A stretch of DNA of 53,587 bases, from the NCBI GenBank assembly GCA_017962845.1, contig JAGCUN010000022.1:1-53587 (forward strand), given 5' to 3'. Position 1 is the first letter of the stretch. The number at the start of each line of letters is the position of its first letter. This document shows, in pieces, positions 46,195-53,587 of the stretch. The notes below the pieces were generated by a model that was not told the origin of the DNA, did no database searches, and worked only from the letters and a program-made list of their open reading frames with translations. The DNA comes from Bacteroidales bacterium. GTDB lineage: Bacteria > Bacteroidota > Bacteroidia > Bacteroidales > WCHB1-69. The translations under genes were made by a program, and so were the position numbers.

Positions 46195-47028
46195 TTATTG
46201 GTTGATTTTTCCTTTTTTCTCTGCTTCTTGGTATAATTCTTTCATCCTCTTATGGATGAACTGGTTTTTCTTTTGTTGGATGAGCATGGTACGCACGCTC
46301 TCGAAGTAGTCTTTAGACTCATCGCCCGTAGTTTCGGCGCGAAAGTCCAGAATCACAATCAGATACTCGTCCTCGTTCACCACCTTCTCGAAGGTGAGGG
46401 GAAAGTCGAGGCGCTGCGAATTTTTATCTAATGTGATGCCGGTCTCCAGCTGGATGTCCTCCCAGAAGAGCCACTGGTCGTCGTTGATGAAGTACTCGAT
46501 AGAGTCGGAGCAAAGCTCGGCAATACGTTCCTTCTCGGTGATACGGCGCGCATCATCGAAGAGAATCTCCTTAAGCTCTTCCCGCACGGCCGACTGACGG
46601 GGAAGTTTCACGTAGTTGATTTTCACAATCTCCTTGTCGGCCACAAGGTTCACCTTGGTCTGCCGGATGGCCGCCCGCACCTCCTCATCGCTCACCTTGA
46701 ACTTCTCAGCATCAGCAGTAATCTTCTCAAAATATCGGTTCTTGAGCAACGTCTTGCGATACTCCTCCAGCTCCTTGTCGAAAACTTTCTCCTTGACAGT
46801 CAACGTCTTTTCAGCCTCCGCCAAAATCACCTGATCCACAATCCAGTCTTCGATAATCTGTCGGGCAAAATCGACGCTGTCGGTGCCGCTGAGTCCTGCC
46901 GGCACGAGCTGTCCCACCTCGGAGGCATAGAGCTTGTGATTATGCACCTCCGCCACCACAGGGTCTTGGTGACGGCATCCTGCCAACACACAGAGCAGGA
47001 GCAAACTAAGGGAGAGGGCGCGTTTCAC
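46195..47028 (-). CDS. SurA-like lipoprotein lacking a PPIase domain
   Basis: 277 residues. The signal peptide ends in lipobox LAGC (Cys18). The mature protein starts DPVVAEVHNHKLYASEV, the SurA/PpiD N-terminal strand pattern, and continues with helices (QIIEDWIVDQVILAEAEK) as in SurA-type chaperones. No parvulin signature follows; the remaining region is helical and mixed. It lies between surA-like and lepB genes with 2-5 base gaps. A periplasmic chaperone role is inferred. Confidence 0.75.
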   Translation of the reverse strand: MKRALSLSLLLLCVLAGCRHQDPVVAEVHNHKLYASEVGQLVPAGLSGTDSVDFARQIIEDWIVDQVILAEAEKTLTVKEKVFDKELEEYRKTLLKNRYFEKITADAEKFKVSDEEVRAAIRQTKVNLVADKEIVKINYVKLPRQSAVREELKEILFDDARRITEKERIAELCSDSIEYFINDDQWLFWEDIQLETGITLDKNSQRLDFPLTFEKVVNEDEYLIVILDFRAETTGDESKDYFESVRTMLIQQKKNQFIHKRMKELYQEAEKKGKINQ

Positions 47029-47030
47029 GG

Positions 47031-48770
47031 TTATTTCTTAATGAGGGTGGACAAAGCCTTCTCGTTAATAACAGGCTGGTACTTTTCGCGCAGCTCAACA
47101 ATCCACTGCTTGTCCAAATATTCCTGGAAGTCGGTGATCACGATGGCGCGAATCTCGGCGAGCGGTCTGGGCTGCTGCGTGGTGGCATCCAGATAGCGGT
47201 TGAGGTTCTCGGTATAGAATTTCTCCAAACCCACCGAATCCTGCACGGCGGCGGCCCACACCTTGGAAGTGTTGATCTCGTACAGCACCATGCCGTCATG
47301 GAACTCCTGCACCAGCTCGCGAAGCTCCTCATATTTCTCCAACAGATGAGCGTGCTCGTAGCGGTTCATCCTGTCCTGTACAAACATGTCGAAACGTTCC
47401 TCCATGAAGGGGGCGAACTCATTCTGGTTGAGTCGCATACCCTTGAAGCGGTTGATGTACTTGGCATAGTCTTCAGCGGTGATCGTCACATCAGCGAAGG
47501 TGGCCATCGGCGGGAGTTTCTCGATGCCCTTGATGGTGGTCAGGTCGGATTCTTTGTTCTGGAAGAATTCGGGGGGCATATTCTTCAGGAAAAGCTTCAT
47601 GGCCTTGCTGCGGCCGGGTTCCTTGTAGTTGTACTCTTTTTTCAGCTTGGCGATGAAGGCGTCTTTGCTCTTGTAGGAACGGCTGTCGCGCGAGATGCGG
47701 TTGACCAGCGTATAACGGCTGTCCTCATCCAGAACGAAAGGCTTGATGTTCACCACACGCACGATGTGCCAGCCGTTCTGGGAGGCGATGGGCTGCGAGA
47801 ACTCACCCTGCTTGAGCGAGAGGATGGCTTTCACAAAGTCGCCCTGACGGCGGTTGGGAGCGAAAGGCTCCTGCAGGCCGCCTGTCACCGCCACGTCATT
47901 ATCATCCGAATACTGGCGCGCCACATCCCCAAAATCCATGCCATTCTGCAACGCAGTCTTGGCGGCATTCATCTTGAAAGCGGTGGTGGGCAGCATGTTG
48001 CCCGTCTTGGCCAGCGAGTCGGAGACATAAACCTGCTCGATCGTAATCTCCTGGATGGCATCGATGCGATCCTGTACATATATGAGGTGGTAGCCAAACT
48101 GGGTGCGCACCGGCTGCGACACCTGCCCGACCGGCGTGTTATAGGCCATCGTCTCAAAAGGATAAATCAGGTCGAAAACGGTGAAATAACCCAAGTCGCC
48201 CTTGTTGCCGGGGTGCAGACGCTGGGTCTGCGGATTCACCATGTCGCGGGCCGACGGGTCGTCAGAATACTTCACGGCCGCATCCGCAAAACTGATGGCA
48301 CCCGACATGATTTCATTGCGGATGGACATGATCTTGTTGTAGGCGGCCAGCGTGTCCTGCGGCTTGGCCATCTCACTGCAATTCACCAAGATATGCGACG
48401 CACGGATGTCACTCATGGCTCGGGTGAGCACCTCATTCTCCAGCTCTTTCGTCACCTCCTTGTCGATAAGGAACTGCTGCGCCGACTGGTTCTGGTACTG
48501 CCTCAGCTCCAGACGGAACTGGCGGGAGGTGTCGAGTTGCAGCAACTCCCCCTCCTTCACCTTCATCTTGAAATTGATGAACAAATCCAAGTACTCGCGA
48601 AGGTCATTCTCTGTAGCGGTGGCCAAATTGTTGTTCTTGCTGTAGGCCTTCACAAACTCTTCCACCGTCACCGTATCACTGCCAATGGTGACCAAAACAT
48701 CGCTCTTGTTTTGCGCTTGCAGACCCAAAATTGCTCCAATTAAAAGTAGCGGTAAGATTATTCTCTTCAT
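47031..48770 (-). CDS. SurA-like peptidyl-prolyl isomerase/chaperone with two parvulin domains
   Basis: 579 residues from ATG 48770. The signal peptide ends at LGLQAQ. An N-terminal helical chaperone part (VTIGSDTVTVEEFVKAYSKN) is followed by parvulin domain 1 (RASHILVNCS ... NKGDLGYFTVFDLIYPFE ... TQFGYHLIYVQDR) and domain 2 (ISF-like FGDVARQYSDD ... GGLQEPFAPN ... SQNGWHIVRVVN). Such proteins help fold outer-membrane proteins. The longer frame from 48794 begins before the signal peptide. First gene of the minus-strand run. Confidence 0.92.
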   Translation of the reverse strand: MKRIILPLLLIGAILGLQAQNKSDVLVTIGSDTVTVEEFVKAYSKNNNLATATENDLREYLDLFINFKMKVKEGELLQLDTSRQFRLELRQYQNQSAQQFLIDKEVTKELENEVLTRAMSDIRASHILVNCSEMAKPQDTLAAYNKIMSIRNEIMSGAISFADAAVKYSDDPSARDMVNPQTQRLHPGNKGDLGYFTVFDLIYPFETMAYNTPVGQVSQPVRTQFGYHLIYVQDRIDAIQEITIEQVYVSDSLAKTGNMLPTTAFKMNAAKTALQNGMDFGDVARQYSDDNDVAVTGGLQEPFAPNRRQGDFVKAILSLKQGEFSQPIASQNGWHIVRVVNIKPFVLDEDSRYTLVNRISRDSRSYKSKDAFIAKLKKEYNYKEPGRSKAMKLFLKNMPPEFFQNKESDLTTIKGIEKLPPMATFADVTITAEDYAKYINRFKGMRLNQNEFAPFMEERFDMFVQDRMNRYEHAHLLEKYEELRELVQEFHDGMVLYEINTSKVWAAAVQDSVGLEKFYTENLNRYLDATTQQPRPLAEIRAIVITDFQEYLDKQWIVELREKYQPVINEKALSTLIKK

Positions 48771-48814
48771 TATCAATAATTTAAATAATACCAAGATGCA
48801 TAATTTTCAAATGG

Positions 48815-48822
48815 CAAATATA
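48815..48822 (-). promoter_or_regulatory. -7 box of the surA-like operon
   Basis: The minus strand reads TATATTTG, an exact TAnnTTTG, about 45 bases before ATG 48770. Confidence 0.45.
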
Positions 48823-48885
48823 CAACTTTTCTCATTGATATTTTCCTTGAAAATCACAACTTTTCATAAAGTATTCGTGTGATTT

Positions 48886-48920
48886 TTTGGGTGAGGGAAA
48901 GGGAAAAAGTTGTATCTTTG
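48886..48920 (+). promoter_or_regulatory. Promoter of the UpxY-like gene
   Basis: TATCTTTG (48913-48920) is an exact -7 match; TTTG (48886-48889) lies 23 bases upstream, slightly wide. It excludes the GTG at 48887 as a start. Confidence 0.5.
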
Positions 48921-48982
48921 CCACGGCAATTCTGTGGAGTCTTCCATCGGAAGCATGCCGCCAACCACACTGCTACTCTATC

Positions 48983-49678
48983 ATGGAAACAGTGGATGAA
49001 CTTTCTGACAGTCAGTATGATAACACATCTGTCAGCGCAGCGCAGAGCGTTACTGCCCATCCCCAGGCCGAAACTTCCGGCAAGGGGAAGTCGGTAGGGT
49101 ATGCTCTGTCGGAAGGTGTGCGTTACTGGTTCCCGATACGGGCCACGCACCACCGCGCCCAGAAAGTTTACGAGCGGATGGTGGAGCTCCACAACGACCG
49201 CCTCACTCCCTACCTCCCGACATTGTGCCGCCTCGAATACTCCAACGAGGATGTGGACCACCCAACACAGCAGGTGCGCGAGGAGCCGCTGGATGGCGGA
49301 CTGCTGTTTGTGCAGTGTACGCTGGCCGACTTCCGCGAGCTGCTGCAATGTCAGATTCCGGGACTAACTCCTTACTATAACCACTTCGCCACCAACGAGT
49401 TTGGACGCAACGAGTACCTCGTTGTTCCCGACCGCCAGATGGAGAGCTTCCGCATCATCGTCGAGTCTCGCAACCAGGAAATCATCGTCCGGCAGACCGA
49501 CCTCCCGCCCATCATCGAGGGCGACCGCGTCATGGTTACCGACGGTCCCTTCGCCGGCGTGGAGGGCATCGTCATGAAACACAAGCACCAGAAGCGCGTC
49601 TTCGTGCAGCTGCAAGGCGTCGGCATCTTCGCCACCGCATACGTGCCGGAAGCGTTTTTGAGATTGATGAAAAGATGA
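48983..49678 (+). CDS. UpxY-like NusG-family antiterminator
   Basis: 231 residues from ATG 48983, which lies after the promoter. An N-terminal region of about 40 residues with low complexity precedes the NusG N-terminal domain (YWFPIRATHHRAQKVYERMVEL) and a KOW domain (EGDRVMVTDGPFAGVEGIV, about 182-200). UpxY-type NusG paralogues bind RNA polymerase and prevent early termination in polysaccharide operons of Bacteroides. A flippase gene follows. The last codons (ATG AAA AGA TGA) come from the first unit of an octamer array. Confidence 0.88.
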   Translation: METVDELSDSQYDNTSVSAAQSVTAHPQAETSGKGKSVGYALSEGVRYWFPIRATHHRAQKVYERMVELHNDRLTPYLPTLCRLEYSNEDVDHPTQQVREEPLDGGLLFVQCTLADFRELLQCQIPGLTPYYNHFATNEFGRNEYLVVPDRQMESFRIIVESRNQEIIVRQTDLPPIIEGDRVMVTDGPFAGVEGIVMKHKHQKRVFVQLQGVGIFATAYVPEAFLRLMKR

Positions 49679-49800
49679 AAGGATGAAAAGATGAAAAGAG
49701 TATGTGAGGATATGAGGAAAAGATGAAAGGATTAAAAGATGAAGAGAGCAGGTGAGGATGTGAGGATGTGATTATATGATGAAAGGATGAAAGGATGATA
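49666..49800. repeat. Octamer-family array (d)
   Basis: GATGAAAA, GATGAAAG, GATTAAAA and GAGGATGTG-type units, less regular than array (b), begin inside the last codons of the UpxY-like gene and supply its stop. A GTGAGGATATGAGGAAAAGA segment is nearly the same as one in array (a). Confidence 0.85.
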
Positions 49801-49859
49801 ATACCGCAAAATAATTAACTCCCTGATAATAACCACTTTACCTCCCATCTCCTGCCTTT

Positions 49860-50015
49860 CAATTCATTATTAATTGTTAATTATTAACTATTAATTCTTA
49901 ACTCATTACTCCTTCACTCCAACTACCTTCAACGCATCAACAAATCAACAACCTTCTTAACTTCTTAACTCCTTCACTCCTAAACTCTTCACTCTAAACT
50001 CTTAACTCTTAACTC
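49860..50015. repeat. Degenerate TTAACTC/CTTCACTC tract
   Basis: Short imperfect units (TTAACTC, AACTCTT, CCTTCACTCC) fill the rest of the 348-base gap up to the flippase start. I see no gene, promoter box or strong hairpin in this gap. Confidence 0.7.
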
Positions 50016-50026
50016 CCCCTCCCCCT

Positions 50027-51556
50027 ATGGGCATCATCGCCAGACAAAGCATTAAAGGAACCATTGCCACCTACATCGGTGTCATCATTGGTTTTGTCAC
50101 CACCTTCTTCATTCTCACGTCGTACCTGACGGCGGAGGAGGTCGGCTTGACCCGTGTGCTGGTGGATGCCGCCACGCTGTTCAGTTCGCTGGCCCTGATG
50201 GGAACCAGCTCCTCCACATTGCGGTTCTATCCCAACTTCAAGGACGGCAGCCGCAACCAGCAGGGACTCTACTTCTGGACGCTGGTCATCCCCTTCGTCG
50301 GATTTCTGATATTTCTGGCGTGCTTCTTCGCCTTTAAAGGATTGATTGTCCGTGCGTTCCAAGACAACTCGCCCCTGTTCGTCAATTACGTCTATTATGC
50401 CCTGCCTATTGCTTTCTTCATGTTGTATATGTCTGTTTTTGAGGCTAATGCAACACTTTTGGAGCGAGTGGCGATTCCTCGGTTGATACGCGAGGTCTTC
50501 ATCCGGGTCGGACTGTTGGTCGGATACCTGCTGTATGGCGTATGGCACGTGATCAATTTGGATGGATTGGTGATGGTGATTTGTGTGACGTATGGGTTAG
50601 GGGCGCTGATGAATCTCTGCTATCTGCTTTTCTCACAGAAGATTTCGTTCAAACCCGACTTCAGCAAAATTACGCCGGAGTTGCGTCGCGACTTCTTGCT
50701 GTACACGCTGTTTTTGGTCACTTCGGCATTGGTGAGCAGTGTGATGCCCACGCTGAGCAGCTTCTTCATCAGTGCCAAGATGGGACTGATGTTCACGGGC
50801 ATTTATGCCATCGCCAACTACATCGCCACGATGGTGGATATCCCGTCGCGGTCGTTGAACGCCATTGTGCAGCCGCGCATTGCTGTGGCGCTGCGAGCCA
50901 CACCGCCGGACCTGCCGACGGCCACCCGTCTGTACCAGCAAGTGTCTTTGAATCAGCTGCTGGTGGGTATGGTCATCCTCATTCTGATATGGATCAACAT
51001 CGACCTCTTTTTCGATATTCTGCCCAATGGCGAGCAGTATGCGGCCGGCAAGTGGGTCGTGCTGATCCTATCCGTATCGAGGCTGCTGGGGGCCGCCTTC
51101 GCCATTGGCGGTTCGGCGCTCAGCTACACCCGATGGTACTATACCTCGCTGATTTTCACGTTGATACTGATGGTATCCTCCATCTTCCTGAACAACTACC
51201 TGATACCGATTTGCGGTATTGAGGGTGGTGCGTGGGCCACGTTGGGTTCCAATGTGTTTTATTACATTCTGTTGTTGCTCTATGTCAAGTGGCGGGTGGG
51301 CACCTATCCGTTCAGCAGGGGACAGCTTAAGGTGTTGGCGGTGGGATTGTTGATGGTGGTGCTGAACTACCTGTTGGTTTACGCTGTAGGCAAGCTCATC
51401 CCCGAGCCGTCGTTGGCGTTCCGCATTGTGGAGGCGGTCGTGCGCACAGGCATTGTGTCGCTGGTCGGTCTGCTGGTGGTCTATTACTGGAACGTGTCGG
51501 CTGACGTGAACGAGCTGCTCCGTAAGGGGATGAGGAAGGTGAAAGGTGAGAATTGA
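50027..51556 (+). CDS. Polysaccharide flippase (Wzx/MATE-like, polysaccharide biosynthesis protein)
   Basis: 509 residues with about twelve to fourteen membrane helices. The start GIIARQSIKGTIATYIGVIIGFVT and the region YLTAEEVGLTRVLVDAATLFSSLALMG are typical of the oligosaccharide flippase family. It would move lipid-linked oligosaccharides across the inner membrane. It follows the UpxY-like gene but no glycosyltransferase genes are nearby. Its stop codon lies in the first 14-bp unit of another repeat. Confidence 0.88.
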   Translation: MGIIARQSIKGTIATYIGVIIGFVTTFFILTSYLTAEEVGLTRVLVDAATLFSSLALMGTSSSTLRFYPNFKDGSRNQQGLYFWTLVIPFVGFLIFLACFFAFKGLIVRAFQDNSPLFVNYVYYALPIAFFMLYMSVFEANATLLERVAIPRLIREVFIRVGLLVGYLLYGVWHVINLDGLVMVICVTYGLGALMNLCYLLFSQKISFKPDFSKITPELRRDFLLYTLFLVTSALVSSVMPTLSSFFISAKMGLMFTGIYAIANYIATMVDIPSRSLNAIVQPRIAVALRATPPDLPTATRLYQQVSLNQLLVGMVILILIWINIDLFFDILPNGEQYAAGKWVVLILSVSRLLGAAFAIGGSALSYTRWYYTSLIFTLILMVSSIFLNNYLIPICGIEGGAWATLGSNVFYYILLLLYVKWRVGTYPFSRGQLKVLAVGLLMVVLNYLLVYAVGKLIPEPSLAFRIVEAVVRTGIVSLVGLLVVYYWNVSADVNELLRKGMRKVKGEN

Positions 51557-51583
51557 AAACTGAGAATTGAAAACTGAGAATTG
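51547..51583. repeat. TGAGAATTGAAAAC 14-bp tandem repeat
   Basis: 2.6 exact copies of a 14-bp unit. The first contains the flippase stop codon TGA (51554-51556). Confidence 0.85.
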
Positions 51584-51590
51584 GATGTTG

Positions 51591-51675
51591 TTCTGAAAAA
51601 TTTGACGTTTTCACTGTTATAATCTGAAAAATTTGTAATTTTGCCGATGTTATTCTGAAAAATTTGAAGTTTTCA
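51591..51675. promoter_or_regulatory. Three operator-like repeats at 31-bp spacing
   Basis: Copies begin at 51591, 51622 and 51653, each starting (T/A)TCTGAAAAATTTG. Copies 1 and 3 contain the inverted repeat TGAAAA-N8-TTTTCA; in copy 2 the right arm is changed and overlaps the -7 box. The exact 31-bp period is close to three helical turns, so all sites face one side of the DNA. Binding by the winged-helix domain of the gene just downstream is inferred. Confidence 0.75.
51636..51643 (+). promoter_or_regulatory. -7 box of the AbiEi-Fic gene
   Basis: TAATTTTG, an exact TAnnTTTG match, inside the middle operator-like repeat and 55 bases before the ATG at 51699. Confidence 0.5.
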
Positions 51676-51698
51676 TCTGCAAATAAGAAAAAAATTGT

Positions 51699-53177
51699 AT
51701 GAAGTCGTTGGTGGATTGGAACAAAGAGATTGTATTTGCCTCATCTGATTCGGATGTGTCCCATCAGATCTCCCGTCTGGTGAAGCAAGGGCGTTTGCGC
51801 AAGATTGCGCTCCGACTTTATACAACCAATATGGTGGATAGCCCTGAAAGTATTGTTAAACGCAATATACTCAGCATTTTGAACTGGCGTTTTCCCACTA
51901 CGGTGATCAGTCACCGCAGTGCTTGCGAAATGCGCATTACTTCGGCTGGTACATTCTATCTCACAGGAAATTACAATCGCAAAGTTACGGATTTGCCTGG
52001 GGTGACCATCTATATGCTGAAAGGCCCAGTGGCCGACAGCAAGGATATGGCCTATGGCAAGATGTACATAGCAAGCGAATACCGGTGGATGTTGGAGAAC
52101 ATGCAGACGAGTCGCAAGCAGGGAGATGAGTCCAAGACACTTCCGATAGGTGTGATTGAGCGAAAGTTGGAGAGTGTGTTGGTCGCTGGCGGTGAGGAGC
52201 AATTGAATCAGTATCGGGATGCGCTGCGAGCCACGGCAGAGCGTTTGGGCATGGAGGCTGAATTTGCCAAAATCAATGTTTTGATTTCGGCTTTGCTCAA
52301 TACCCATTCCGCACAGGTGCTTTCTGAACCGAGTGCAAAAGCTGCGGCAGCAGGCTATCCGTACGATGAAAAACGGCTGGAGCTTTTTGAAAAGCTGTAC
52401 GACGAATTGCAGCGTCAGCACCTTTTGTCTCGACCAGTTGCTGTACAAACGGAGATCGACTACCAAAATATAGCCTTTTTCGAAAGCTATTTCTCCAATT
52501 ATATTGAGGGAACTGAATTCGCTGTGGATGAAGCGCGGCAGATCGTGGATACGGGTGTCGCGATGCCCACGCGAACGGAAGATTCGCACGATATATTGGG
52601 GACTTTTCATGTGGTTTCCAACCGGATGGAAATGAGTATCTGTCCTACATCGTCTCAGGAACTCTTTGAAATTTTATGCCGTCGACATGCCATCCTGTTG
52701 GAAGGACGTCCGGCGATGAATCCGGGGCATTTCAAGGAGAAGAACAACCGTGCTGGCAACACCGAATTTGTGGAGGTGTCGCGTGTTCGGGGAACTCTGG
52801 ATGCAGGTTTCGGCTATTATGCCGCATTAACTTCTCCGATTGCAAGAGCCATTTACATGATGTTCCTCATCAGCGAGGTGCATCCCTTCCAAGACGGCAA
52901 CGGACGGATGGCTCGCATTATGATGAATGCTGAACTTTTTCGGGCGGGCGAGGCGAAAATCATTGTCCCGACGGTTTATAGGGAGGATTATTTGCTGGTC
53001 TTGCGAAAGCTGAGTCGTGAAGGCATTGCTGCCCCCTATATAAAAGTGATGAACCATCTTCATCATTTCACTAGCACCCTCTATGGAAAAGATTTCCAAG
53101 AACTTCTGCACTATTTGACCGAGTGTAATGCCTTTGAAACACCGGACAGGGGGAAGCTGATGTTTGGGGAGAGGTGA
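51699..53177 (+). CDS. Fic-domain protein with N-terminal AbiEi-like winged helix
   Basis: 492 residues. The N-terminus (about 1-110) has the pattern of AbiEi antitoxin winged helices: HQISRLVKQGRLRKIALRLY followed by a second region with SHRSACEMRITSAG. The middle (about 130-250) is helical. An inhibitory-helix motif SNYIEG (266-271) fits (S/T)xxxE(G/N) and lies just before the Fic core. The catalytic motif HPFQDGNGR (395-403) is complete. Fic enzymes mostly transfer AMP from ATP to target proteins; the inhibitory Glu blocks ATP binding. A built-in DNA-binding domain beside a repeated operator suggests self-regulation. Target unknown. Confidence 0.88.
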   Translation: MKSLVDWNKEIVFASSDSDVSHQISRLVKQGRLRKIALRLYTTNMVDSPESIVKRNILSILNWRFPTTVISHRSACEMRITSAGTFYLTGNYNRKVTDLPGVTIYMLKGPVADSKDMAYGKMYIASEYRWMLENMQTSRKQGDESKTLPIGVIERKLESVLVAGGEEQLNQYRDALRATAERLGMEAEFAKINVLISALLNTHSAQVLSEPSAKAAAAGYPYDEKRLELFEKLYDELQRQHLLSRPVAVQTEIDYQNIAFFESYFSNYIEGTEFAVDEARQIVDTGVAMPTRTEDSHDILGTFHVVSNRMEMSICPTSSQELFEILCRRHAILLEGRPAMNPGHFKEKNNRAGNTEFVEVSRVRGTLDAGFGYYAALTSPIARAIYMMFLISEVHPFQDGNGRMARIMMNAELFRAGEAKIIVPTVYREDYLLVLRKLSREGIAAPYIKVMNHLHHFTSTLYGKDFQELLHYLTECNAFETPDRGKLMFGER

Positions 53178-53195
53178 AAACTGAAAGGTAAAGAC

Positions 53196-53214
53196 GTGCT
53201 GTAGCGCTTTTTTT
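53196..53214 (+). terminator. Weak possible terminator of the Fic gene
   Basis: A short stem GTGCT/AGCGC (one wobble, two-base loop) is followed by seven T. The loop is too small for full pairing, so confidence is low. Confidence 0.35.
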
Positions 53215-53299
53215 CAGATTTTGTTTAATGGGAGTAAAACGAATGGCGGAAGAGTGAAAAATAGCCCCCTCTTTGCTAATTGTTACCTTGTATATTTAG

Positions 53300-53587
53300 A
53301 TGGTATCTTTTATTACAAAACATTCTAAACATGCTGCAAGTTCGCATTCGCTACGCTATAGTGTAGCGATAACGTTGCTGTCGCTGTTGTCTGTCGGAAT
53401 AGGTAGCGCACAGACCGACTACCTGCCCGACAACATGGACTCGGTGGGGTGTGTGATTGCTCCTGAGCCGCAGCCGTGGGCAATCGTGCAGGGACGTGCC
53501 AGCGAGTACAGGTCGCACATGTACGCCCTGCCTTTCGTCGGGGACATCGACCATGACGGAAGGTCTGAGGTCGTCACCGCTGGTGTC
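53300..53587 (+). CDS. N-terminus of a large secreted protein with an FG-GAP-like motif, 3'-truncated
   Basis: The frame is open to the right edge (96 residues seen). A hydrophobic signal segment (VAITLLSLLSVGIGSAQ) is followed by TDYLPDNMDSVGCVIAPEPQ and LPFVGDIDHDGRSEVVTAG, where DIDHDGRSE is the calcium-binding loop of an FG-GAP/VCBS repeat. Such starts belong to large Bacteroidetes surface proteins that often end in the type B sorting domain seen at the left edge of this window. The n-region before the signal core is long; see the finding on a possible frameshift. Confidence 0.7.
   Translation, partial: MVSFITKHSKHAASSHSLRYSVAITLLSLLSVGIGSAQTDYLPDNMDSVGCVIAPEPQPWAIVQGRASEYRSHMYALPFVGDIDHDGRSEVVTAGV

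Noticed and set aside
47298..48743. 481-codon plus-strand frame opposite the surA-like gene
   Set aside because: It is antisense to a well-supported two-parvulin protein and shows no recognisable domain; GC-rich codon bias explains the open frame. The same holds for 44720-45877 opposite lepB and 16482-17588 opposite aminopeptidase P.

Overview
The window is chromosomal DNA from a Bacteroidetes bacterium, most likely an uncultured Bacteroidales. Evidence: many promoters match the Bacteroidetes -7 box TAnnTTTG, several proteins carry type IX secretion (T9SS) sorting domains, and there are typical phylum families (DUF5606, DUF4153-like, UpxY-type NusG, long MraY/HutU/signal peptidase forms). No insertion sequence, rRNA or CRISPR array is visible. 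One tRNA (Lys, TTT) is present.

Layout. 1-349: C-terminal end of a T9SS type B (gliding-motility-associated) surface protein, closed by a strong terminator. 781-9374: front half of the division/cell-wall (dcw) cluster: mraZ, rsmH, ftsL-like, ftsI-type PBP, murE, mraY, a drastically shortened murD, ftsW. The cluster stops at ftsW; murG, murC, ftsQ, ftsA and ftsZ are not in the window. 9382-16157: a T9SS-secreted protein, a dus-family tRNA dihydrouridine synthase, convergent tgt, then an overlapping trio glycosyltransferase / ECF sigma factor / YhcC-like radical SAM protein, then a lipoprotein. 16194-19702: two peptidases (aminopeptidase P and a secreted M3 dipeptidase). 19703-24146: an ORF6N-domain gene remnant, and on the minus strand a lipoprotein, DUF5606, polysaccharide deacetylase-like protein and rlmN. 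24147-33587: a DUF4153-like membrane protein, a small T9SS protein, a four-helix-bundle (intervening-sequence-type) gene framed by inverted octamer arrays, and a 2096-residue secreted protein with a collagen-like stalk and four FISUMP modules. 33820-41797: yraN, two large secreted proteins, hutU and a carbamate kinase. 41947-48770: tRNA-Lys, and a minus-strand run of surA-like PPIase, SurA-like lipoprotein, signal peptidase I, YfcC-type transporter and an outer-membrane barrel. 48983-53177: UpxY-like NusG paralogue, a polysaccharide flippase, and an AbiEi-like/Fic fusion preceded by three regularly spaced operator-like repeats. 53300-end: start of another large surface protein with an FG-GAP-like motif.

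The most notable points are: (1) the murD position in the dcw operon is occupied by a protein reduced to the MurD C-terminal part, with its active-site residues replaced; (2) the Fic fusion protein with a 31-bp-periodic palindromic operator over its promoter; (3) families of short tandem repeats (8-bp GATGAAAA and relatives) placed exactly at gene ends, where they supply the stop codon; (4) a four-helix-bundle gene bounded by inverted copies of that repeat; (5) the giant collagen/FISUMP adhesin-like protein.

All functional calls rest on reading the translated sequence and motif recognition; no database search was possible.
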